DNA from: Cercis canadensis
Taxonomy: Eukaryota; Streptophyta; Magnoliopsida; Fabales; Fabaceae
Reading direction: 5' to 3'
Assembly: GCA_003255065.1 (NCBI GenBank)
Contig: QAOA01007226.1
Span: forward strand, 143,990 to 207,989
DNA: 64,000 bases
The position numbers and the translations under genes were made by a program. Positions 23,450 to 34,700 of the stretch are shown one piece after another; the stretch's first letter is position 1; each line of letters begins with the position of its first letter. Below the pieces are notes generated by a model. That model did not search any database, was not told where the DNA came from, and saw only the letters and a list, made by a program, of their open reading frames with translations.

Positions 23450-23865
23450 AGGCTCAAAATATTGAACTGCACAACAAAGTCTCCAAACTCCATAGATAGA
23501 GTTTCCGCATACACATCGATCTTGGTCCGTGCGGTCTTGAGGAATGATTTCCTCAAAATGAGTGGAACCTTGCTGGATTGTGACTGACCCTCAATCTCTA
23601 GAATGTAGAAATCTATAGGGAAGATCAGTTCATCAATCCTGACTAACACATCTTCAATTAATCCAACTGCATACGCACTGCTTTTATTGGCCAACTGAAT
23701 CACAACATCAGTAGCTCTTAAGAGTCCAAGTCTAAGAGAACTAAACACAGACATAGACATCACATTAATGGAAGCATTGAGGTCTAGCATGACATGCTCA
23801 AACTTGGAATTGCCTATAACACATGAAATTGTGAAAGTTCCTAGGCTGAATAAGGGCTGAAACAT
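23446..23865 (-). pseudogene. Athila-1 aspartic protease (PR)
   Basis: Retropepsin-like domain with FEHVMLDLNASINVM, where the usual DLGAS or D-[ST]-G active site reads DLNAS, so catalysis is doubtful. Downstream VGLIEDVLVRIDELIFP and PLILRKSFLKTARTKIDVY match the flap and C-terminal strands of Athila proteases; the common LGRPFL reads LRKSFL here. The corresponding Athila-2 region (40460-40930) has DLGAS and LGRPFL. Confidence 0.8.
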
Positions 23866-23866
23866 T

Positions 23867-24955
23867 TTAACTCATGCTAATTCTCTCATTGCCCTTCAGC
23901 CTCCTCATATGGGTGCATAATTCCTTTAGAAATTTGGCATATTTATGAATTTGCTTAATTGCATCCAGCAATGGAATATTGACTTCCACTTTCCTGAAAG
24001 TCTCAAGAAGCTCTCTTTCATTCTTAGTCTCATATGTTTTCTTGGACTGAGTGGTTCTTTGTGAAAAAGGAAGAGGCACAGAATACGTAGGCTTTTGCTG
24101 TGACATCTTTGGAGTAGAACTACTAGTGCTCTGGCTGGAACTGTTAGGGTTAGCAACAGGTAGAACTGGCACACTTGGTTTACTCTGAGCNTAATTCCTT
24201 TAGAAATTTGGCATATTTATGAATTTGCTTAATTGCATCCAGCAATGGAATATTGACTTCCACTTTCTTGAAAGTCTCAAGAAGCTCTCTTTCATTCTTA
24301 GTCTCATATGTTTTCTTGGACTGAGTGGTTCTTTGTGAAAAAGGAAGAGGCACAGAATACGTAGGCTTTTGCTGTGACATCTTTGGAGTAGAACTACTAG
24401 TGCTCTGGCTGGAACTGTTAGGGTTAGCAACAGGTAGAACTGGCACACTTGGTTTACTCTGAGCTGTAGGTGCAGGGTTTGGAATTGACTTGTCATTCCT
24501 AAGACTGATTGCACTCATATTCTTCGCATTTGGATTGAGAATTGTCTAAGAAGGAAGTGTGCTAGAATCCTGGGATTGCAATTGACTCACAGTAGATGCC
24601 AATTGTCCAATTTGAGTTTCCAAGTTCTGCATGGTGGCATCTACCCTCTGCTGGAACTGAATGTTGCTAGTGGCCAATTGCTTCACTAAATCCTCTAATG
24701 AAGATTCAAGTTTGGACGTTGACGGGCTGGCTGGTTGCATAGGCTGCTGCTAGAATGGTGGCCTAATTTGTTGAAACTGGCTCTGCTTAGCTAGTTGAAA
24801 TTGATTCTGTTGTTGAAATGGTTGCCTATACTGCAGTTGTGGCTGTTGTTAGGATGACTGTTGTTGTGGTGCTGCAGCATTACCATATCTGAAATTTGGA
24901 TAATCCCTCCAACCAGGGTTATAGGTGTTGGAGTATGAATCATATCTAGGCTACT
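23867..24955 (-). pseudogene. Athila-1 gag, C-terminal part
   Basis: Gln/Ser-rich linker, then a coiled-coil-like stretch (SLEDLVKQLATSNIQFQQ; NLETQIGQLASTVSQLQ) and the pre-protease block RELLETFRKVEVNIPLLDAI with KYAKFLKELC. Several stops interrupt it. The segment 23918-24190 is repeated at 24192-24464 across a single N and is an unmerged contig end, so the true gag has only one copy. Joins to 31482-32587 once the hAT is removed. Confidence 0.75.
24191..24191. other. Assembly junction (single N)
   Basis: The 273 bp to the left reappear to the right with one C/T difference. Confidence 0.85.
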
Positions 24956-24968
24956 GCTGTGGTTAGGG

Positions 24969-25110
24969 GTGTAAGGGAAGTCAGCCAAACAGCTAAAACC
25001 GACCGAACCGGAGGAAACCGGACCGAACCAGGAGACATGATTCGGTTTTCGGTTTGGTTTTCGGTTCCTATGAAGAAAAACCGGTGATAAATTGGACCGA
25101 ACCGAGTATA
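24969..25110. repeat. hAT left subterminal AACCG repeats
   Basis: Clustered ACCGACCGAACCGG, AACCGGACCGAACC and TTCGGTTTTCGGTTT motifs, mirrored at 31325-31465; likely transposase binding sites by analogy with other hAT elements. Confidence 0.7.
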
Positions 25111-27425
25111 ACTAAAACAACGTTGTTTTAGTGCCTTCTGAAGTCTTAAGTCTTAACCTTGCCTTGCCTTTCCCACCCTAACCCTAACTCTCCTCGACGC
25201 TTTCACACAAATCAGAAATCCTCCCCTTTCTTCCTCTCCTTCTCTCAAGTCTCACCCTCCCATTCTCTGACTATCCTCCATACTGGGACTTGAAGCCCTC
25301 ACCGTGGTTACCTGTGCCGCCTCGCCATCACCGCCATCGTGGAGAAGTTTTTGGCCAAGAATCATTCGATTAGGTTTTTCTTCATAAGGTACTGTGAGTT
25401 TGTGACCTTCAATTTTTCTGTTTATATGTTGAAGTTCTGGTTCTGGTTTATTGACTCACTATGTTCGAAGTTCTGGTTCTGTTTATAATGAAGTAGAATG
25501 ACTTGTTAATAGTGTTGTCTTAATTTTTTTTTTCTGTTTGGATTCTTGCATCAGCTGTTGGCATCTATTTTGCTGCATTGAATTTTTTTTTTTTTTTTTT
25601 TTTTTTNCTGTTTTGTGGACAGTATATTATGATACTAGCCTACTCAATTCTGCTGCATTGAATTTTATTGATATCTGTTATGTGGACAGTATATTATTAA
25701 TCTCACTAAGGTAATCACTCTGACTCTATGTAAACTAAGATTAATCTCTGTGTCATGTGTTTGTGCGTGTCTTAGGTAGTAATCTCTAGCATATATTATA
25801 TTATTATGTAAACCAAAACACAAGGTGAGAGGGATTAATACTAGAGAAGGATACAATATTTGCTTTTGTGCCTGCATCCTTCAACAATCTCACTAAGTTT
25901 TGTTTGTAAAAGTTAATACAAACCACATATTAGAATAATAGCCATGAAAGTTTTGCTTGGAAAGATCAAAGAATCTGACTGGCAAGATAACTCTTTCTTA
26001 TTCATGAGAGTTCAGTCAAATCATTCCAGCTCCCAAAGCAACAAGTTGCAGATGAATGACCATGTCTTCCCAGAATAAGATTATCACTTGTCTCTCATTT
26101 TTTTATATGCAAGTGGGCTTTCCCCAAATAACAAGCAGGAAAAAAACTAAAGTACATTGTAGACAAACAAGAGCAACCCCTTAAAAGAAAGTACCCACTA
26201 CGTGAGGAGTAAAAGTAGACAGGACAACAAGCACTAGTTAGGTCATATGAAATGCACTGACTTGAAAGCAGACCCTTCACACAAAGAATGTTAGGCCCAT
26301 CCATATTACCCTAAAAGCACAGCTAAGTGGCCCCAACCTGAGTTTAATAACTCTGTTGGCTTGTTAAAGGCTTGTGGCAAGGCTGGACAACTCTTCCACA
26401 AAAAAGAAGGATGAGCAATGAGCACCAGAACTGGGAGCATTTTGATTGACATGTCGCTAATAGGAAACAAACCACCTCTTGCTATAATGTTTGGAAATAC
26501 TAAACCTTCACCACCTCATTTATTATTTGGTTCTTGTCTTGGAATCCATGTCTCAGTATGTATCAAAACCTATCAGTACCTTTCTTAGTTTCTTTTTCTT
26601 TCTCTTCTTTTATTTATTTATTATTTTATTTGGGGGTGCGCATGTAGCAATTAAGTAAAAGTCTCCTCACTTTTCCTGCAGAGTCAACTGTTATCCCAAT
26701 TCAGCTTTCCAACGTGAAATCCAGTTGAATGCTGCATAATTTACCAAAACCCTGCCATAGTACATAATCTAACTCATAAAAGAAGAGTTGATGTAGCTGA
26801 ACATAGTTTCCCCACAAAGCATTTACTGGCAATATTATGAAGAAGCATTGCTTGTGGATTAGAGAGCCATAAGTACTTTATTATCTTATGATAATTAAGC
26901 TAAGTTGTTATTATCGTTCTTGGATAAGTACTATTTATGTTATACATGCTAGATTAAATTTTCCACTTGAGAGTCTTTTTCTCTTCAAAACATAATTCAA
27001 TAGTTTTTTTTTTCTTGAAATAACTAACTATATTTTAGTTGATTTTATATTGTGTTAATGTTGATAAACGTCATATGTTTACAGTTACTGTAGAGTTATA
27101 GAATAGTAAAATTGATACATGATGGCATAAAAACTCTATGTTCAAAAGAGTCTACAAAAATAGAGGGTTGGACACAAAATGAACCTTATGCATAAAGGCA
27201 CTTCTTAACAAAATGGGGCAAAGTTAAGTAAACAAAATGATTCACTTGTCCAAGATAGATAACTAAGTTGAGCATTAGAACAATTGTGATCATATATTCC
27301 CCTCTTCTGCATTTAAAAGAAAAAATGATTAGTAGCTATCATGTTATATTGACTATTTACTTTTCTCCTATTTAGTAAAACTTATTTGGCTATATTAGAC
27401 TGATTAGTAGCTGCTACAATTACTA
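25111..27425 (+). other. hAT 5' non-coding region
   Basis: No gene. A CT-rich leader-like part (25150-25350) may be 5' UTR, and the remainder probably intron. A T tract of about 25 bases ends at an N (25607). Confidence 0.45.
25607..25607. other. Assembly junction (single N)
   Basis: TGCTGCATTGAATTTT .. GTGGACAGTATATTAT occurs on both sides, so this is probably another unmerged end at a T tract. Confidence 0.6.
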
Positions 27426-29584
27426 ATGGAACAGCTTGTGCAACTTGGAATATGGATAAAGAATTTGAAGTCATACCCCATGGAACAATCCAATCTACGG
27501 GCACACTTGTGGGAAGTAATCTAGATGATAATAGCAGTCAAATGCAAATTGATGACAACCAAGAAGGCACCGAGGTAACAGTTAATGCATCCTCTAGCTC
27601 TAGAATCAAGTCTATTGTTTGGAGTCATTTTACTAGGATTAAAAACTCTAAGAAAGCTGCATGTAACTATTGTGGGAAGTCTTACGCAGCTGCTTTTGGT
27701 AAGAATGGGACTTCATCTATGAAGTCTCATGTGCCTGTTTGTCCAATAAATCCTAGTAATAAAAAAAACTGATAAGAAACAAAGACAAGTTGGTTATGTG
27801 TCTAAACCGGAAGATGAGGGGAATGAGAAGACAATGAAGTTGGTTTCTTTTTGTCAAGAAGAATGTAGACATGCACTTGCTAGGATGATATGTAATGATG
27901 AATTGTCATTTAAGTTTGTGGAGAATGAAGGTTTTAGAAACTTTATGCATGTAGCACAACCAAAGTTTCAGGTTCATTCTAGGATAACTGTTGCTAAAGA
28001 TGTCATGAAACTGTATTTGGATGAGAGGCAGCAACTGAAACATTATTTTTCATCTTCTGGTCAAATGGTTTGTCTTACAACTGACACTTGGACATCTATT
28101 CAAAACTTCAATTATATGTGTGTGATTGCGCATTACATTGGTTGTAATTGGGAGTTAAATAAGAAAATATTATCATTCTCTCTAATATCTGATCATAAAG
28201 GGGATACAATAGGGAAAGCTCTAGAGAGGACAATTAAGGATTGAGGCATTTCTAAGGTTTGCACTATAACCGTAGATAATGCTAGCTCAAACACTGTTGC
28301 CCTTGCATATTTGGTTAGGAGGTTAAATGATTGGAATGACACTATCTTGAAAGGGGAATTCATGCATTTGAGGTGTTATGCTCATATTTTAAATCTGATT
28401 GTTAGTGAAGGTTTAAAAGAGATAGACCCTTTAATTGTTAGAATTAGGGCAGCAGTTAAGTATGTGAAGGCATCTCCTGCTAGGATTGCTGTTTTTAAGC
28501 AAGCTATTGATTTTACAAATATAGAATGTAAGCATTCTGTGTGTCTTGATTTTCCAACAAGATGGAATTCAACTTATCTAATGTTAGAAGCTGCTTAAAA
28601 TTTGAGAAGGCTTTTACACGGCTTGAGGACGATGATCCTCATTATATAATTTCTTTTGGTAATGATTTCCCTCCAAGTTTAGATGATTGGGAACGTGCAC
28701 GTGTGTTTATAAAGTTTCTGCAGATTTTTTATGAGGTTACCCTTGATTTCTCTAGCTCTTTGCATATTACAGCAAATGCATTTTTTGAAAAACTGTGTGA
28801 AATCAAGCTGACCTTACAGAACTGGATGCAATGTGGTGATATTGTATTGAGGTCTATGGCTGAATCAATGAAAAGAAAATTTGATAAATATTGGGATGAT
28901 GGGCATAACATGAATTATTTCTTGTTTGTGGCTGTGGTGCTTCATCCAAGATATAAGCTGGAATTTGTGGAATTCTGTTTTGAAGATATGTATGGTAGAG
29001 AACAGGGAGGTCATATGCTAGAGAAATTAAAGGAGGTTTTGCATAGGCTCTTTGAAACTTATTCAAGTTTGCATCCTATCCCTAATGACTCAAAGGATTC
29101 TAGTAGTATGAGCATGCCCTCTGTGGGAAGTAGTGATCAAACTACAAATGTGGCCTTACGATTTCAGATAAAGAGGTAGAGGTAGCAAAAAGATGTGAGG
29201 AAATCTGAATTGGAAAGGTACTTAGAGGATGATGTTGAAGAACAGCATGATGAGTTTAATATCCTTAACTGGTGGAGAGGGAAACAAGATAAATATCATG
29301 TTTTATCTTATATTGCTAAGGATATTTTGTCTATTCCTGTATCAACAGTGTTCTCTGAATCAGCGTTTAGTACTGGGGGTAGGGTTCTAGACCAATTTCA
29401 AAGTTCATTATTGCCTACAACTGTTGAGGCTTTAATTTATACTCAGAATTGGCTAAGACACCCTAACAAGCCAATTGATCTTCGCAGCCAAATGAATGAG
29501 ATAGAACAAATTGAATCTGGTAATTCTCTTACACTTATATTTGGTTTTTATAATTCTCTTAAACTTAAATTGAAATCTAGTTGA
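27426..29584 (+). pseudogene. hAT transposase, BED-finger RICESLEEPER-like
   Basis: Domains in order: BED zinc finger (SIVWSHFTRI, ACNYCGKSY, then SSMKSHVPVC); N-terminal helices with CRHALARMI; the RNase-H-like catalytic core (CLTTDTWTS; TVDNASSN; FMHLRCYAHILNLIV; FPTRWNSTY), where T(D)TW and VDNA hold the first two acidic residues; the EKAF and YFLFVAVVLHPRYK blocks; and the hATC dimerisation domain (NWWRGKQDKYHVLSYIAKDI; PVSTVFSESAFSTGGRV). Damage: frameshift after the finger near 27770, TGA for Trp at about 28243, frameshift near 28597, and two stops near 29178-29185. Intact members act as transposase; this copy cannot. Confidence 0.9.
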
Positions 29585-29713
29585 TTAATATATTTTTCTA
29601 TGACAATTCAATTAGAGATTTCAACATTTGTCACTGAACTTCACAAGGATTCTTGAAGTGTTTTTGTCAACCTCAATGGGTAAATTTCATTTTAATTTTT
29701 TACTGACTTTGTT

Positions 29714-30169
29714 NNNNNNNNNNNNNNNNNNNNNNNNNNNNNNNNNNNNNNNNNNNNNNNNNNNNNNNNNNNNNNNNNNNNNNNNNNNNNNNNNNNNNNN
29801 NNNNNNNNNNNNNNNNNNNNNNNNNNNNNNNNNNNNNNNNNNNNNNNNNNNNNNNNNNNNNNNNNNNNNNNNNNNNNNNNNNNNNNNNNNNNNNNNNNNN
29901 NNNNNNNNNNNNNNNNNNNNNNNNNNNNNNNNNNNNNNNNNNNNNNNNNNNNNNNNNNNNNNNNNNNNNNNNNNNNNNNNNNNNNNNNNNNNNNNNNNNN
30001 NNNNNNNNNNNNNNNNNNNNNNNNNNNNNNNNNNNNNNNNNNNNNNNNNNNNNNNNNNNNNNNNNNNNNNNNNNNNNNNNNNNNNNNNNNNNNNNNNNNN
30101 NNNNNNNNNNNNNNNNNNNNNNNNNNNNNNNNNNNNNNNNNNNNNNNNNNNNNNNNNNNNNNNNNNNNN
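29714..30169. other. Assembly gap (456 N)
   Basis: 29489-29713 reappears at 30170-30394 with about four differences, so the gap joins overlapping contig ends. Confidence 0.9.
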
Positions 30170-30519
30170 CAAATGAATGAGATAGAACAAATTGAATCTG
30201 GTAATTCTCTTACACTTATATTTGGTTTTTATAATTCTCTTAGACTTAAATTGAAATCTAGCTGATTAATATATTTTTCTATGACAATTTAATTAGAGAT
30301 TTCAACATTTGTCACTGAACTTCACAAGGATTCTTGAAGTGTTTTTGTCAACCTCAATGGGTAAATTTCATTTCAATTTTTTACTGACTTTGTTTTGGTT
30401 TTTTTTTTTAATGTTTATCAAAGTTTATCTAATAAAGGGATGCTTGTTTATGCAGCAGCAAATTAGCAATAGGAGAAGGATTAGATATTTGCTGTAATTT
30501 AGAAGTTCATTTGCTATAA

Positions 30520-31140
30520 TTTAAATTGGATATTTTTTGATTTTGGATATGTAATTTGGAAGAACTTTAGAAGTTCATTTGCTGCTGTAATTTGGATATT
30601 TTCTGGCTGCTGGTGATATGTAATTTGCTTATTTTTTTGTTGTAATGTAGATTGGATTTTTTTTTGATTTTGGATATGTAATTTGGAAGAACTTTGGAAG
30701 TTCATTTGCTGCTGTAATTTTGATATTTTTTGGCTGCTGGTCATATGTAATTTGCTTTTTTTTTTTTGCTGTAATGTAGATTAGATTTTTTTTGATTTTG
30801 GATATGTAATTTGGAAGAACTTTAGAAGTTCATTTGCTGCTGTAATTGGGATATTTTCTGGCTGCTGGTGATATGTAATTTGCTAATTTTTTTGCTGTAA
30901 TTTAGAATGGATTTTTTTTATTTTGGATATGTAATTTGGAAGAACTTTAGACGTTCATTTGCTGATTTATTTATTGTTGTAATTTGGATATTTTCTATTT
31001 TGGATGATATGTAATTTGTTNTTGGATATGTAATTTGGAAGAACTTTAGATGTTCATTTGCTGATTTATTTATTGCTGTAATTTGGATATTTTCTGATTT
31101 TGGATGATATGTAATTTGTTCATTTATTTGTTATAATTTA
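30520..31140 (+). repeat. 127-bp tandem repeats in hAT 3' region
   Basis: About five units start near 30534, 30661, 30789, 30917 and 31022. Each has TTTTGGATATGTAATTTGG, AAGAACTTTAGAAGTTCATT and GCTGTAATTTGGATATTTTC. The last junction contains an N (31021), so the unit count is uncertain by one. Confidence 0.8.
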
Positions 31141-31324
31141 GAATTTTAATCAACATTGAAATTTGGAATAAATTGTTACATTTCATATTTAATTATTGAT
31201 TTACAGATTTTATGTGTATTAGGATAATTTATTTGTATTTTGTTTTGGTTAATTTGGTTATATGTGTATGATTTCTAGTTGCTTTATTGTTAAAATACAA
31301 AAAATTGACTTTTGCAGGTTTTCT

Positions 31325-31473
31325 GTCCAAACCGACTAAACCGACCGAACCAGACTGGTTCGGTTTGACTCGGTTTTAATCTCAAAATTTTCAAAAACCG
31401 AACCGAACCGAACCGAGATTTCATATCTGGGCCGGTCCGGTTTGGGGTGAAAACCGGACCGATTACACCCCTA
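31325..31473. repeat. hAT right subterminal AACCG repeats
   Basis: Includes AACCGAACCGAACCGAACC and CCGGTCCGGTTTGG just inside the right inverted repeat. Confidence 0.7.
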
Positions 31474-31481
31474 GTTGTGGT

Positions 31482-32587
31482 TGGTATTGGGGTCTACCAG
31501 GAAAGACACCTACTGCGGCTACAAAGGGATCTTGAAATCCAAAATCATTATCTTGAAGTGTAGGGCATGCATCTGTGGGATAAGATGGACATAAGCAAAT
31601 GCCACACAAGTTTGCAGGTTGAGGTGTATGTACTTATTGTCCCACTGCTAACTGCCTCACCGAGGAGGTTAACTCATCAAGTCTGTGCTCTATTATTTGT
31701 TGGTCAGCAAGTGATACAACAACTTCATTGACTCCCCTAGTGGAAGGAATCATCCTGACACCAAACTACTGGGAATTTTTAGCCATATTAAAAATCAAAG
31801 CTCTGACAGCAGCTGGTGTTTTATCTACTAATGCTCCTCCACTAGTAGAATCAATGTTACTCATGTCCGAAGGTGACAAGCCCTCATAGAAGTACTGAAT
31901 CAAAAGTTGATCACTAATCTGATGGTGAAGGCAGCTTGAGCACAGCTTGGTGAATCTTTCCCAATACTCATGCAATGTTTCCCCTCGCAGTTGCCTTATG
32001 CCACAAATATTTTTTCTAATTGCGGCAGTCCTTGTTGCAGGGAAGAACTTCGCTAAGAACAACTTTTTCATGTCACTCTAATTTCTCATTGAACCTTGTG
32101 ACAAGTAAAAGAGCCAATCCTTAGCTGCATCAACAAGTGAGAAAAAGAAGGTTCTCAACTTGATATGCTCTTCAGAGATTCTTTGTAGTCTCATTGTGGA
32201 ACAAACCACATGGAATTCCTTTAGATGTTTATGAGGATCTTCACCTACAAGGCCATGAAACTTTGGCAGCAAGTGTATCAAGCCAGATTTCAATTCAAAA
32301 GCAGTATTAAGTTCAGGATATTGGATCCCTAAAGATTGATAAGCAACATTAGGGATAGTCAATTCCTTAAGAGTTCTATCTCTAGCTTGCATATTGTTAT
32401 TATTTACAGTCCTGTTAGCATTATCAGCTCTATTAGCATTATCAACAGGAATAACAACAGGAGGTCTATTTTCAGCCATGGTTAGTTCTATATTATCAGC
32501 TGCTCTATGTGCTCTAGCAAGTGTATGCAAGGTTCTCTCTATTTCAGGGTAAACTTCAAATAATTCAAAAGGAGAAGACCTAGTCAT
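31482..32587 (-). pseudogene. Athila-1 gag, N-terminal and capsid-like part
   Basis: Starts with MTRSSPFELFEVYPEIERTL; the capsid-like region follows (LIHLLPKFHGLVGEDPHKHL, FSLVDAAKDWLFYL, then KKLFLAKFFPATRT, GETLHEYWERFTKLC and LLIQYFYEGL), the typical plant gypsy gag ('retrotransposon gag' family). Stops: TAG at 32078-32080 (after SMRN), TAG after KNSQ, TAA at 31634-31636 (after AVGQ). The first and third occur at the same codons in Athila-2. Split by the hAT element at 31481. Confidence 0.85.
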
Positions 32588-33248
32588 ACATCATGTATAT
32601 CAGTGGCTAAATGCCTAAACACACCACAATACACAAAACACACACAAAAATGACAGAATTTGACTAAAACAGAAACACACCAAAAGCACAAAACAAAGGC
32701 AAAAACACACCAAAATAACACTAGAAAAGATATCTAAACATTTTTGAAATTTTTGAGACCACCATAGAATGAAAGGTGGATGAAAATGGAACTCAAAAAT
32801 CAAATAAAAAATCTTTAAAAAATAGAAAAATGGTCAAAACAGTGGAATTTGGCTTAAAAATGAAGACCTCATTACTATATAATGAGTATTGATTGTTGGT
32901 TCATTTTTTTTTTCAACTGACAAAGTTTCAGGTCAATCAGAATACAAAAATTTGGCCGGAACAGTACACTCGAAAATCACTAATTCAACCCAAAATGAAG
33001 GGAAAACAAGGGGGAAACAATCCAAATAACCAAAATTCACACAATGACAACCTAAAACATCTAGGGAAACCACAAAGCAAGAAAAACAATGGCCACAGGT
33101 CTCACATAGAAGAGAAAGTTGGCCAAAAAGTAATGAAAAAATGACCTAAACCGTAAAAAGAACACAAACACACACACAAACAGGGTGAATCAGGGGGAAG
33201 TTAAAAGTCAGTTTCACTACTAATAATATTGATTCAAAACTAGAATAT
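32588..33248 (-). other. Athila-1 5' leader
   Basis: Non-coding leader between primer site and gag; colinear with 36141-36797 of Athila-2. Confidence 0.7.
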
Positions 33249-33266
33249 TCTCCGGCAACAGCGCCA
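33249..33266 (-). promoter_or_regulatory. Athila-1 tRNA primer binding site
   Basis: Minus strand: TGGCGCTGTTGCCGGAGA, 5 bp from the LTR end. It matches, with two changes, the complement of the 3' end of plant tRNA-Asp (TGGCGCCGTTGCCGGGGA), the Athila primer. Confidence 0.85.
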
Positions 33267-33271
33267 AAATT

Positions 33272-34700
33272 TGATGAACTGCCGAGGCTCTCCAAATTAG
33301 TGAAATTTAAAGTCGGTTTACCAAAGCTACTTGTAGAATAAGGCAATACCAAGTCGAACCAAATGATTAATCTAGTTAGAGAATCCAATTAGGGAGTTAA
33401 TTAAATAGGGGGTTTTGTTTGTATAAGTGATCAACAGACAATGATTAAAAGTGGTAAACCTTAAGGAAATGAACCAATCCAAGTCTAACTAATTCTGATT
33501 TTAATTTATCCTTGATTTCACAGAATTCATTCAATTATTAACCTAGTTCTTGGCCTTAGAACACTTCAAGAAGCCTCTTAGTACTCTATGGNTTTTGTTT
33601 GTATAAGTGATTAACAGACAATGATTAAAAGTGGTAAACCTTAAGGAAATGAACCAATCCAAGTCTAACTAATTCTGATTTTAATTTATCCTTGATTTCA
33701 CAGAATTCATTCAATTATTAACCTAGTTCTTGGCCTTAGAACACTTCAAGAAGCCTCTTAGTACTCTATGGATGTCCACTGGTTAAGCAACTAGAATTTG
33801 GATCAACTAAGACTAAATGAATTAAGCACTCATTCAAATTAAGTTTTACTTAAGTCCAAAATCCAGCCAAGGTAATTAATCTGTCCAAAAGCTTAGAAAC
33901 TTTAATTCAAAGCATAATCTCAGAATTAATAATCAGAACAGCCAAAACCTGGATTAATTTGAGCAACTAGCCTTCCATCAACAAGAGGAACAAAGTTTAC
34001 AAAGACCTTAGAGACTAAGAAAAGTAGAAAAGCTATCTACAAAATATCCCTAATGAATTTCAGCTACCTCTTTCTAAGCATATAAACCTCCAAAAATATA
34101 TGCACACCCAAACTGCCCTTAGGGCAGATGCATTCTCATGGGCCTTAGCTTTCATTGGGCTCAATTGGACTTGAATTGAGGAAGTTAAACTCATTTAAGT
34201 GTCAATAGGTCTCTAGAACCATTAGCCAAATTCGACAGGTAATACGATCATTTAAACGACACAATTCAGTGAATCGGTCTTCACAACAATTGAATCTCTG
34301 TGTCTTAGCTTTCCAATGGGACCAATTTCAAGTCCATATGGCACCTACAGCTCAAGTTATAGTCCAAACAATGCATGCGGGTCAGGATCCTGTGATAGTA
34401 TCTCTTCTCTGGCTTCCAGGTTGCATATGACCCGCTAGATGTCCGAATTAGATTTGGGCCTTTGAATCAAAGTTGTAGAGCTTTCTCTTAGCTTTTCTAC
34501 AAAATAAGATTAAAAATTATTAGATGTTTAGAACTCAAGTTATTGCTGAAAAATAGAGAGTGCATAAAATGGCCAGTAAGACTGAAAACTAAATTGGAAC
34601 CAAACTCATGAAATGTGGTCCAAACTCACTCAATTCAACCTAAAAGAGGTTTAAAAGACTAAATATGGGGTTAACAACTGTATAAAAAGTATGTTTATCA
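33272..34700 (-). repeat. Athila-1 5' LTR
   Basis: Matches the 3' LTR but lacks about 150 bp (near 33905) and contains a 179-bp contig-end duplication (33413-33591 and 33593-33771 around the N at 33592). Confidence 0.85.

Larger units (their letters stand above)
24964..31473 (+). mobile_element. hAT transposon inserted in Athila-1 gag
   Basis: Terminal inverted repeats TAGGGGTGTAA (24964) and TTACACCCCTA (ends 31473), flanked by an 8-bp target duplication with one mismatch (GCTGTGGT 24956-24963; GTTGTGGT 31474-31481). Both ends are rich in ACCGAACCG / CGGTTCGGT subterminal motifs. It encodes a BED-finger transposase of RICESLEEPER type (27426-29584), now broken, and carries tandem repeats near its right end. 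Confidence 0.9.
19651..34700 (-). mobile_element. Athila-1: deleted Ty3/gypsy element on the minus strand
   Basis: Target duplication ATACA at 19646-19650 and 34701-34705, exactly inside the start of Athila-2's 5' LTR. LTRs at 19651-21071 (3') and 33272-34700 (5'). Gag and protease remain, RT to integrase are missing, and the 3' non-coding module follows directly. A hAT element (24964-31473) splits gag. It is younger than Athila-2 because it sits in it. Confidence 0.85.

Noticed and set aside
23918..24464. Tandem duplication of a gag segment
   Set aside because: The copies meet at a single N and differ by one base; an unmerged contig end is more likely than a biological duplication.
27426..29584. 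Domesticated RICESLEEPER-like host gene
   Set aside because: It lies within intact hAT ends and has two frameshifts and several stops.
29628..30190. Long frames over 29714-30169 and 55902-56280 on both strands
   Set aside because: They consist of N and have no coding content.
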